The translations under genes were made by a program, and so were the position numbers. Positions 1-10,318 of a stretch of 64,000 nt of DNA are shown piece by piece. The stretch is from positions 35,209,759 through 35,273,758 of the forward strand of contig CAIIXF020000009.1 in NCBI GenBank assembly GCA_903813345.2, read 5' to 3'. Numbering within the stretch: the stretch's first letter is position 1; each line of letters starts with the position of its first letter. The notes under the pieces were generated by a model. That model saw only the letters and a list, made by a program, of their open reading frames with translations. It was not told the origin of the DNA and did not search any database. The DNA comes from Owenia fusiformis (taxonomy: Eukaryota > Annelida > Polychaeta > Sabellida > Oweniidae).

Positions 1-159
1 CTGAGATGACATTAACTGAAGTTAAACGGACATCAGTCGACGAAACTATCAGAGAGATTGAGCAGATAAATTTATTTGAAGAACGATCACGGAAAACGAT
101 CACAAATTACGAAATGGCGTTAAAGACCGATCATGATGATGTCCCTTTTGCTGATGAAG
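1..159 (+). CDS. SORBS-like gene, 5'-most visible exon (start beyond window or ATG at 6)
   Basis: The frame is open from the first base of the window and contains an ATG at position 6. It encodes a charged segment including VDETIREIEQINLFEERSRK and MALKTDHDDVPFADE. A donor (GAAG|gtagtt) at 159/160 leaves phase 1, exactly what the next exon at 5305 needs. Without splicing the frame stops at 201-203 after 14 more codons. I prefer splicing because GAAG|gta donors in phase 1 recur through this gene. The sequence is acidic/basic, probably helical, and I recognise no domain. The true 5' limit cannot be seen, so whether ATG 6 is the initiator is undecided. Assignment to the SORBS gene rests on phase and strand only. 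Confidence 0.5.
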
Positions 160-894
160 GTAGTTCCCGCATGCCAACTGTGATGTCATCAATATTGCCA
201 TAGTAACCGTTACATGCCACGCTGTTATATTGTGAAGCTTTCTAGCTGATATACTAACATCCAACACAACTAATAACTACACGCTATTATTCTGCTGCGC
301 AACATTTATGGACATCTGAAATCTGAATGTGACTGTTTTGTATGAGTTTGCCAATTTCATAATTTTTTGTTTTGCGACTAAGTCATAACTATCAAATTCA
401 TGATCATTGACCCCTCATTTCACATGACCTTTTCACTTGCACTTTGACAAACATGCATCACGGAGGACTATTTCTCATGAAATATTTGACATTGTATAGG
501 GCATGTTCTAAAAGGTGTGCTGGCTCCAATTTAGTGGACTCTGTGGCCTTATCCATTGTTTAGTCATTGTGTGGCTTAAATGACTAAAAGGAGGACTGAT
601 ACAAAGGCCACTGTTTAGGTTTTTTGATAGAAGAATGACTAAAAAGTGGCTTCAAACTGGAGTATAAAGGGTTAAGTAAAAGGATGGTACTGAGTGATCC
701 AACCCACCCAAGATGCATGCCTAATAGAATCATAAAACCTTATCAAGTGATACAATCTGTACCTGACACCATCAACTATTGTATCTTAGTATCCCTTTAA
801 AATTTTATATAATTTTGTCAAAGTAACAATTATCACAAACAATGAAGCTCTGATTTCATAACTTTACATGACCCAAAACAGCCTCGAGACAGCT

Positions 895-1290
895 TAATGT
901 TGAAAGGTGGGGGTAAACAATGCTAAAAAATTAATTACAAACTTTTCCACAACTTGCAGTTGGTATGGGTATATGTGTATCCCAATTGATATAGAATTTT
1001 CCCTATTAAATGATTATGTTGGAGGAGTTTGCAATCATTAGTTTTAAGCTGTGATTTGTAAAAAATAAAAGAACTAGATATAGCTGAATTCTATTGTTGA
1101 TGAAAATTATGAAGTTACGTCATTTTTTGTAAATATATCAGAATCAATAGCATTCCATTGTAAGTTTAAGGCAGAGTAAATCTGGAAGAGCTGAATTACA
1201 AGGCTCTCATACTTTATCTCTAAAATCTAAAATTGACATGCTTTATAATTTTAGTATGACCACACTTGTATAATATTTGCATAATTTGTC
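895..1290 (+). repeat. Imperfect direct duplication, copy 1 (copy 2 at about 1470-1790 and 2395-2475)
   Basis: Copy 1 has the marks TTCCACAACTTGCAGTTGG, CCCAATTGATATAGAATTTT, GGAGTTTGCAATCATTAGTTT and, at its end, TTTATCTCTAAAATCTAAAA followed by a TGACCACACTTG-like end. The same order recurs at about 1540-1770 (TTCCACAACTATCAATTTG, TTCCAATTGATATAAAATG, GAAGTTTGCAGTCAGTAGTTT), and the end segment recurs at 2397-2475. Copy 2 is split by the MITE at 1809-2359, so the MITE inserted after the duplication. Confidence 0.6.
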
Positions 1291-1808
1291 AAACTTAAAT
1301 TATCCTTCACATTCTTTTCAATGGGGACAATCTAGCCGACAATCTACCTAACACTCATCTGCACACCACCTAAATATCTTTGTTGTTTCCCTTACAAATG
1401 TTGACTGTATATTTTGAAAAGTGAAGCTCCTCATGTTATAATGTTGAACCCCGGGGCTGGACAACCAACCTTAACTCAATTTAATTTGGAGAGGGGGTAA
1501 AATGGTTAAACAATTGATTAAATTTACTTACTTTTTTCCACAACTATCAATTTGTAAGGACAGATGTGAATTCCAATTGATATAAAATGTTCCTTTAATG
1601 AAAATATCATAGAAGTTTGCAGTCAGTAGTTTAAATCCTTCAGTATATATTTCATGAAAATGAAAAAAACATATGGCGTAGTGTTGAATTATATTTTTGT
1701 AAAATGACCAATATAAAACCATTCATTTTTTTGTTTTGTTACTATATCAGAATTATTTATCATTCCATTAAAAGGGTCGACTCTTAATGGCAGGGAAATA
1801 TGGAGGTA

Positions 1809-2359
1809 GGTGCGGAAAGTCACTTTTATTTGCTAATTTTTCCAGCCCCATGTCATTTGAATGGTAGCTTTTATCAAAAGTTGCCACAAGTTTCGCTTAT
1901 TCCTATAAAGACCAGCACTTTTTTATCACTAACATTTTTTGTGGTCGTGGCAAATGTTGCCCAAGTTAAAATAGATAATAAAGATAATTATCAAAACTCT
2001 TGCTAATCGTCATATTTTCACTAAATCAAGAAAGTTAGGACAAATGTTCATCTGATAATATCAGATAATATTGATAATTATCAAAACTATTGCTAACAGT
2101 TATAATTTTAGTTACATCAAAACTATCACTTTTATTGATAACTATTTCTAGCAAATGTTTCATAGAAAAGGGCCCGTGTGAAATTAGCATTATCTGAGGA
2201 TTTATAAAAACAATTGATAATTATCAAATCTATTGCTAATTTTGGTAATTTAACTTTTATCAAGACTATCACTTTTATTTATTATATATTTTTTTCGGGC
2301 TGGCTGGTAACAATGAAATTATATATTATCACTTGTTGATAAAAGTCAGTTTCCGCACC
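1809..2359. mobile_element. MITE with TA target duplication
   Basis: The ends are inverted repeats: GGTGCGGAAAGTCACTTTTA on the left and the reverse complement of GGTGCGGAAACTGACTTTTA on the right. Both sides are flanked by TA (1807-1808 and 2360-2361). The interior has three diverged units built around GATAATTATCAAAACTATTG. It has no coding capacity. TA duplication and size fit a non-autonomous Tc1/mariner-type MITE. It interrupts copy 2 of the neighbouring duplication. Confidence 0.7.
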
Positions 2360-5304
2360 TAAATGAAAATCCATAAGTGCTAAATTGCATGTGGTTATAA
2401 TACCTTTACATAGTTTATCTCTAAAATCTCAAATTTACATGCTTCATAATCTTTATGGAAATGACCACGCTTGATATTGAATTCACACAATGGGTACATG
2501 GACATGATGAATATAGTTCAGTAGTTAGCATGTCTTTTCTGCTGCTGGATTTAATGAATTTTTTTTATATAGCGATGCTCAAATGGATTATCTGGCATAC
2601 ATAGTATTACTGAGTTATACATGAACATACAGGGATCATAGACATTCACTTGTTTGCTTCATAATTCGACTAGTGATCCAAATTATCACACTGAAACTTG
2701 GATATATGCTGAACTTTAACTTAATACCAATCTGCCATGTCAACTGCCATGTGATTTTAAGCATTCTGGGTAAATGATAAGGCGATCATTTTGGATCTTC
2801 CATCCTGAATCTTGTGTGCAAAGACTTATCTCCACGTTTATAGATGAACCATTTGAAAGATCGAATTCAATTTTTCAGATGTGATTCTTTGTATGAAAAT
2901 CTCAAACTGATTAGTTTTGGGGCATTCTTGCTGATGTTGCCATTTTGATTTTTTTACCTAAAATCTTGTATTTTCAACTGATTAAAGGCATTGGGCATTG
3001 GGGATAAAAACTCAAGGACCACCCATCGGTATGGACATATTGTACACGTTTGTGCCATCTGGAGATCAGTAGCATATTAATGAGAGAACAAATATATTAT
3101 ATGAAAAAATATTCCATTCCTTGTGAGTGAATTGCTTACGGGTAACACAATCTCTCCATAGCCAGAGGGGAATGTGATGGGTCGCATCCCCTCCATAACC
3201 AATAAAAATAGAACCATTAGATAGTGGAAGAAAATAGCTTTAAAATGCTTTTTAAGCTTCTAGCTCAAAACAGATCTATTTTTTTGTTTTGCCTTGCTTA
3301 TGCCACGATTATCCACCCACTTGACTGAAACCCGAAAATTTGGCGATTGTACCCCCTGACTGAAAGCTGACTACGCCCCTGCTCTCCAATCTACACTAAA
3401 ATGCCTTCCTCTTGCATGTAACAAAGCTATATTTTAGAAAAACACAGTCTACTCATCCCGCTACTCATGTTATGTGTGTCTGTGCTCGACCCTTGGTGGT
3501 CAAACCTTCTAAATTCCATATTTTTAATTTGATAGGAATATATTTAAAAATCCACATATCTTTTATTGTGCTTGAGAAAAGGACTTGATAAATGGAGGGC
3601 TTCGTGACATCCCTATCGAACTTCATTTGCTGGGATAATGATATTGATAAGTTAAATTCAATTTTAGATATGTATTGCTTGAGGCCATCTTTTAGTCAAA
3701 ATACTTACAGAATACCCAAATTGTGGCCCATAATGGAGTATAGAGGGTTAAGTCCACTTTTTAGTAATTTTGTGTAGCAATGTCTAAAAGATGGCCCAGA
3801 GTCCAGTCCATCTTTTCTTGGGGCCAGTCCACTGATTAGAACATGCCATTGTATAGTACATTTCATTCATATGTGTTGAAGGTCCTGTCAGACTATCAAT
3901 CAACTTTGAATAGAAAAACGTCCCTTGATTTAAATACTGTTTATTTAATATACTTTACCTGTATATTATTGGTATTTTGTGTGTTGAAAATTAATAATGA
4001 AGAAAGTATCCATGTTATCTTTATGTGTGGAGATTAATGAAATAATATTTTGTAGAACTTTGTATAATATGATACTATGATAACAGAATTAGTGTGATGG
4101 TGCTCTCAGGATTGATTCTTGATGGACTTTATGTGATTTGATGCAATTTTTGTGAGGCAAACATCTTGGTATATATTTTCTGGAATGCTATTTGCTGAGT
4201 TATGTTTGTTTTCACCAATAGGTGGCTGAATACACTTTCACCAATAGGTGTCACTCTGCAATGAATGTTATCTCCCACAATGCTCCACTGCCTCCACCTG
4301 CCTACCTCTTTCGATAGAAAATGTTATCTATGTTTCTATTTATGTTAGACCTCCTTTCTTCACCATCACAAAAAGTCCACTTTCAAAGTTCCCATAACAC
4401 AAAGACCAGACTCAACAAAATTAGCAATTATAGGCAGATTGTTCTTTTACGTCTGATCTTTGTATAAAAGGATTATGGGAAATTCAGAAGTGGTGCTTTC
4501 TGGTTCTCTCTAGAATGGGGGAGGGGATAGTGAAGGAAGGTTCCTATGTCTAACTTTCTTATTCTCCTCCTCAGATGGATTTCTATTGTACAACTATGTA
4601 TTCTCTCAGGAAATATCGAACCTTCCCAGGGGTTTCACTAATAAATGAAAATAACAGAAAAAATTAATGGAAATCATGAATTTAACATGAAAAAGTCCCT
4701 AAAACAACAGGAGATTTCGTGAAAATCGCATGTTGCCTACTGCTAATGAAACCCCAGCTACCCTTAAACCCCCCTAAAACCAATCATCGTTCACAGACCT
4801 ACGTAGGCCTGATCTAAACAACAGAAATCCATCTAAATCTCCTATGATTTCGAATGATGTACCATTTACTTAGTTCATTTGACAGACTGAAAAAATGAAA
4901 TTGAATTGGATAAATGGGATATTATAATTTTTATAATTTGTATTATATTTAGAATAGTTGTTCTTGTACCTGTACACAACCAATCTGCAACAGTACCTAA
5001 CTGTACTGTTTATCAAAATACTGTTCTGTAGCCTGAAATGGTATTGTGAGTTAGAGAATTGCAGATTGGGGATTTAGGTAGATTTCTTTTATTGATTTCA
5101 ATCTTTCTTTAAAAATATGAATTTTAACTGATTTTGTTTTGATCTTTATAGTCTGATTTACATTATTATCATTTAATCTTTCCTTTCTGATTTTGTTACT
5201 GCTATGGGCTCTCATTTACCCATTTTCTTGATAGTCTTGAAATTTTTGAGAATGTTAATTTATTCAAATTATCGTAATATTTTGTGTTTCTTATATATTT
5301 GCAG

Positions 5305-5349
5305 CTGATGAGAACAAACCCATAATGAACAGTTTAACTGCTAAACCAG
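5305..5349 (+). CDS. SORBS-like small exon (phase 1-1, 45 bp)
   Basis: The acceptor is ATATTTGCAG and the donor CCAG|gtaaaa. Entered in phase 1 it reads ADENKPIMNSLTAKP and leaves in phase 1, so it can be included or skipped without changing frame. It joins the exon ending at 159 to the one at 6490. I recognise no domain. The D-E-N-x-P beginning resembles the first residues of the repeat exons at 23554 and 29674 (DENPY). Confidence 0.55.
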
Positions 5350-6489
5350 GTAAAATACCGTAAAACCTGTGTTAGTGAACACCTCTCTAGTGAACACCTT
5401 TTGAACATTTTGCTTATCAAAAACCTTTCATAGGAATTTATAGGGAAAAGAACAGTCACATCTCATGTTAGATTACTTTTCTGTAGTGAACACATTTTGT
5501 GAACAACGAACAGGTTATATATATTTTGCAAGTGGATCCAAGAGACCAAGTGGGCGAGTCAATTATTTTGCAGGGGTGGCATGATACACACATTTCGATT
5601 TTGTATATAGTGAATTCCCAGCGATTGATTCAGTACAGTAAAACTGTCATAATGAACACCTCTTTAGTGAAGATCTGTGCCCAGTGAACACATGACTCTA
5701 CTCTATTGAACACCATATCAGATGTTCCCACGCTTTATATCAATGATATAGTTTACATAAGAGAAGTATGACTGTATGAATTCTGGGATATTCCTGTTTT
5801 GTTGAGACAGATGAGAATAAAATTAACCCTTTGCAAAATTGATCAAAACTGCCTCCAATCATCCAATACTTGGCTCAATCTAAGAGTGACCAAGTGGAGA
5901 AAATGGACTACTCATTGAAAAAATCTGTGATCCGGTATTTGTGCATTCTAATCTGGTTTTTATTGAATTCGCTTCTGATTTCGGAATTTACAGATCTGAT
6001 ATTTATTGACTACTAAACTTTTAGAAGGTTTTCTTAAATAAGGCAATGTGAGTATGTGGAAATTGATATGTGTATATCCTGCCACCCCTACAAAATAATG
6101 GACTTGCCCACTTGGTCTCTTGGATCCACTTGTAAAATATATATAACCCAACGAACATTTATATCATGGCAAAAACATAGAGTTCATCTGTTTAAAGCTC
6201 GTACACATGGATTCGCAGAAATCAACACGCAATTCCCTCAAAATAGCTGCACATACCTTCTCAGAGAATGAAACAGATATCTGCCAATTGCCATTGAAAA
6301 TTTCTTCCAAAGAGACAAACTACAGATATGTATATATGTAGTGAAAATAAGTAAATTGGTCATAAAAATATTTAAATATAACATTGGGATGTTTAGTCTT
6401 GCTTTTTGGATGCAGTATGTTATTTTCCTCTTGTAGCACAATCGGTTACATTATGATTTTTTGAAACAACTTTGATATACTTTCATCAG
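5350..6489 (+). repeat. Intron with an inverted-repeat pair and pogo/Tigger-like termini
   Basis: The segment at about 5500-5600 (AAGTGGATCCAAGAGACCAA, then a GGGGTGGCA stretch) recurs inverted at about 6050-6155. The left segment lies between GTAAAACCTGTGTTAGTGAA (from about 5354) and CAGTAAAACTGTCATAATGA (from about 5636). Both resemble the CAGTAAAAC...GAACAC ends of pogo/Tigger-type MITEs. A third such end occurs at about 19346. There is no transposase coding sequence. Confidence 0.5.
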
Positions 6490-6689
6490 GTGTGTGGACC
6501 CCTGGCGCAAAGCCCCCTACCCCAGAACATGAGAAACCAGCTCCCACTACAAAAATAGAGGACTCTAGGAGTCCATTTAAAGATATGGCTCAAGTGTGGA
6601 AGCCTGGAGGAGACAGTGGATCAAAGAAGGAATTCAAACCAGTCAAATTAGATACAACTGCAATTGAGCGAGAAAAATCAAAATCTCCT
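6490..6689 (+). CDS. SORBS-like N-terminal exon with W-x-P-G motifs
   Basis: The acceptor is CTTTCATCAG and the donor TCTCCT|gtgagt. Phase 1 in, phase 0 out, 200 bp. The product begins GVWTPGAKPPTPEHEKP and contains MAQVWKPGG and KKEFKPVKLDTT before EREKSKSP. Two V-W-(T/K)-P-G motifs sit about 30 residues apart, with a third W-K-P in the next exon. Proline- and lysine-rich composition suggests a disordered adaptor segment with possible SH3-binding sites (PPTP). Translation without splicing continues into the intron to a stop near 6815, which I do not treat as coding. Confidence 0.75.
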
Positions 6690-7618
6690 GTGAGTAGAGT
6701 AAAAGAATATTACATTTATAGGAAATTAAGGATATTTGATTTTGTCATTGAAACTCATGAAAATGAATGGTGCCTCCATCAGACAACAAATTCAAATGAA
6801 ACCCTGAACTTGTGAAGCTTGGGATATTGCAGTTTCTAATGAAATTCTTTGACAAAACAGTCCTTCAAAACTCTGCAAAATCTCCCTTTCATACAAAAAT
6901 AATCATGATCAAAACCTCTCAAATAAACTGATTTAAGATCAACAAGAATGGTTTGAAAGGTAAATTTTTCTATAACTATGTTTTGACAGAGAAATATAAA
7001 GATAGAATTGATCGATTTCAATGAAAATCTGTTTCTAAATTGTCTTAGTGAGTGACCAGATCAGCTTGACCTTGGAGTTTTAACACAGGCCATCAATTTC
7101 ACTTCCAAATATAGAGCTGTCAATCAAATTCTTGATCTGCATGGAAGAGTAAAAGTTATTTTTAGATTGATTGATGTGGATGATCTTCATCTTGAATTGT
7201 TCTCAGAAACAGAATTGAATTTTGTAACAATGCGGAATTTTTAAACATTGAGAAAATGATTTGTGATAAATATATACAGCTCATAGTGACCTACTTGTAA
7301 TAGGCATTGGAAAAAGTTTTTAGCACAATGAGTCAAATCAAGAATCATCTATAAATTGTAGATATGAAAGAAACAAAAAGATCAGAATGAGATATTCTAT
7401 AGTTGGTAAAAAGGATTAGTGCCTTTATAATTTTTCTAATATTCTGGGATGTTGAAAGAGATTCCTAATATGGTAAAATGGGGTGCATTGTGCTTTTCAC
7501 CAGTGAAGCTATGTAATTTTGTTCAAAGTTGCAAATAACTATAATTGCTTAAATATATTATGAAGTTGGGACTTTTCACCTATTTCTTTACTTTTAATTT
7601 TATTGTTACATATTCCAG
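6690..7618 (+). other. Intron, 0.9 kb
   Basis: AT-rich; I see no exon, repeat or other structure in it. Confidence 0.5.
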
Positions 7619-7943
7619 GTTCCTCCAAAACCTGAAGAAAGTTTTGCATGGAAGCCCCCAGAAAAGGAGGAACGCATAGCTGCCGCAGCAACCATATCTG
7701 GGTCACTACATTCAGTGCCACCTAGGAGCAGTAGTAAGAACTACACCAAATTAAACATTAATGGAGATACTCATACGAGCATGGACTCAAATGTATATAT
7801 CGAAACCAATGCAATAAATGGACGAGAGTCCCAACAATCCCCAGATGCAAATAGCAGTTCAACTTTTGAGAGGAGGTTTGCGACTAATTTGCCGTCCACT
7901 AGCAGTCTCAGCCCAACCATAACCCTGTTGCAAAAATCGAGAG
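7619..7943 (+). CDS. SORBS-like N-terminal exon (PPKPEESFAWKPP)
   Basis: The acceptor is ATATTCCAG and the donor TCGAGAG|gtaggt. Phase 0 in, phase 1 out, 325 bp. It opens VPPKPEESFAWKPPEKEE, combining a PPKP SH3-ligand-like stretch with a third W-K-P motif. An alanine run (AAAATISGS) follows, then a serine/asparagine-rich tail ending LQKSR. The tail looks disordered. The frame stays open a little past the donor (to 7975), but the phase-1 donor matches all possible downstream acceptors (18060, 20477). Upstream of SoHo, vertebrate SORBS proteins are likewise long and low in complexity. Confidence 0.75.
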
Positions 7944-10014
7944 GTAGGTTGTCATTTTGTGGTTATTTTCAGTGAATATTGCACGTTGCAGTCTTACGTC
8001 AGTCTGGTCAGTTCAACCTTTCTATTACCCACCTCAGAGTTGAAAAATGGGGAGCAATAGAGGGCCATGATGCAAGACTATGTATCATGTCTCTATGCAA
8101 CCACTCCTCAGGTGTTTCAACTTTGAGTTTCAATGGGCTAGGGTTCTTATTGCCCTCTGTTGGAACAACTTGACCAAGTATAGGTTTAAAGGAGGATCTA
8201 TCTTTTAGCTTATTTTAGGTATTTCCATGTTGCACTAACCATTCATATATGAAGACCTGTCTATGAGAACACCAGTCAGGTTAATTACCAGTATTCCCAA
8301 TCGATACTGGAGAATGGGTTGCTTAGTACTATACTGTACAGGTTTTTTATGTTGTCTTATATGGGTGAGGGATACTATTATAATGCTGTTTACATATCAA
8401 AACTAAAGTGATACTTTTAAGTATAAGTTTACAATTTCAAGAGTTATTTAACTTAAAAAAGTCTAGACTCTCCTTAGCTCATTTTATTTTATTTTTCCGA
8501 TTCTGATAAAAAAATATGATAACCAGGTTAAAATCTCACCTGAATACAAATAAATATTCAGTTGCAAGATAATTTTTTTAATTTTTTTATTTTAACTGGT
8601 TGTTCTGCTCAGTTACACTAATACTGTTGCAATCACTGCTAAATATTGTCAATGTTCAACTGATTTTGAAAAGTTATCAAGATTTTTGAGAAGGCTCACT
8701 AATTACTCTTATGTAAACTGACCTCTAAAATTGTCTTTCATCCCATGTCTACCACTCCTACGCCTAATATTTATTTATGGACTTTTCAAGACTTTGGTTA
8801 ACCCCCAACCACTAAAATCAGGACACTTGAAAGTTTTAAGATAAGTCCTGCTTGGAGCTGTGCCTCCAAAGGGTAACATTTGAACTGGATAGCCCATTTC
8901 TTTGCACTTTATTACTATCATATTTTGGTAGCATATAAAACGAAGTTTATTGCGAGATTAAATTAAAATCATGGCCAATAGCTTAGCAGTTTATATAGTG
9001 AATAGAGTATGTGAAATTTATATAGCTTTAAACAAGACATATTGACCTTAAACGTGAAATCTGGCTATTTAAACAACTTTTTGCAACTGAGATAACTGAG
9101 AAATACACATAACATACAAAAACTATAAGGTTGAAGTTAGCCTCTCATCATCATAAGAGGCAAAATAACAATAAGTTTCTAAAGTATCCCTTTAATGTAA
9201 TATAATGTAATGTGACATTATTTAAATTAAAACAGATGTTTGTTAAAAATGAATAATGATAGCATCTCAATATGTTGCTATGTAATTATTTCATTATATA
9301 AAGTACTGCACATTTAGACATGTGTCTATATAAAATGAAGTACTCCACCCAAAGTAACATATTAATTTGAATTCATCTCAAGTCTGCACATATTGGTTAA
9401 TACTTGAGCTTAACAGTTTTAAAACAATAAATCTAATTGATAAAGCACTTTCTTAATGATTTTGTTTGAGACCTGTGTTTTTAAATTACACATACTTTAA
9501 AAGGTTAAAGAGATGTTTATTATAGTGCATCGTTGACAGTACCTATATGTTAAGTCATCCATGTTTAGGGCCTGCTGTCTTTATAATTGGCCCTGTAATA
9601 TGGATAACAGGTGTTTATATACCTGAATACATGTAGTGTAAATTGTCAGGTAGTACTCCATGATTTATCGAGGACCAAGCCAACAACTTATTGGTGAAGT
9701 TTCACCTATTAGAATACACACAGGGAGCTTAACAAGCTAAAATAAGCATACCTGGTCAGGTAAAAAACAGGTAAAAAGATACAAATTACTGGACACTCGC
9801 CAGTAGCAAGCATTTGTGACTTTAATGCATAAAATTCATGCAAATGTAGCCTACTACTGTAGTTAGAAGTGGTATGCAGGCGTGCATATTTAAGTTGAGG
9901 ATAAATCCGATAAGTAAACTTTGGCTGGATAAGTTTGAAGATTTTACAATTGCATTAAGGAAGAAAACAACAGAATAGTAGTGTATAGTACAAACTCAGT
10001 AAACATCAGTAGTG

Positions 10015-10023
10015 TTTATAAAA
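10015..10023 (+). promoter_or_regulatory. TATA-like box before candidate alternative first exon
   Basis: TTTATAAAA lies about 100 bp upstream of the ATG at 10123. A start site about 30 bp downstream would give a 5' leader of roughly 75 bp. In DNA this AT-rich such a box is expected often by chance, so it only supports the first-exon call. Confidence 0.25.
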
Positions 10024-10122
10024 CTACAAAATAATGGAATAATCACTAACCTAATTTACATACAAAGGGATTAACGGAAAGGATTATCCATTGGAAAAAG
10101 TGATTTCTAAAAAAAATTCAAA

Positions 10123-10318
10123 ATGGTTCGGACTTATGATGAGAAAACAATACGGCAATCCCCAACAAGGAAGAATTGGCGACGATGGTCATTTCGCGAT
10201 TTGAGACTGGAAGAGAGAAAGAAGTCTAATAGAGAAGCTCGGCAGAAGATACAAAGTGAAAAATATGCGGATGATTGCTATAACAATAATAATCTCAGAT
10301 ATGGCGGTTATGACCCAG
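10123..10318 (+). CDS. Candidate alternative first coding exon
   Basis: The ATG at 10123 has a good initiation context (A at -3, G at +4). The frame is open for 65 codons and ends at a donor CCCAG|gtaatc in phase 1, the phase needed by the acceptors at 18060 and 20477. The product starts MVRTYDEKTIRQSPTRKNWR and continues with a strongly basic, probably helical stretch (RDLRLEERKKSNREARQKIQ), then NNNNLRYGGYDP. No acceptor is obvious immediately upstream, which suits a first exon. It would give a shorter isoform lacking the W-x-P exons but keeping SoHo. No transcript evidence is available to me. Confidence 0.6.

Larger units (their letters stand above)
160..5304 (+). other. Intron, 5.1 kb, repeat-bearing
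   Basis: No convincing coding exon is seen. It contains an imperfect direct duplication and a TA-flanked MITE (both listed separately). The rest is AT-rich sequence with short chance ORFs, such as those at 3592-3777 and 3843-4037. Confidence 0.5.

Noticed and set aside
160-203. Read-through of the first exon to a TAG, making it a terminal exon of another gene
   Set aside because: A GAAG|gtagtt donor in the phase needed by the next exon is present and the same donor type recurs in the gene; I could not exclude the alternative fully.
498-3850. Possible inverted pair GGCATGTTCTAA...GTGGACT at about 498-680 and 3731-3848
   Set aside because: Similarity is patchy and the borders cannot be fixed by eye.
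6690-6815. Continuation of the W-x-P exon to a stop at 6815
   Set aside because: A consensus gtgagt donor in phase 0 matches the next acceptor, and the extra peptide is unlike the exon.
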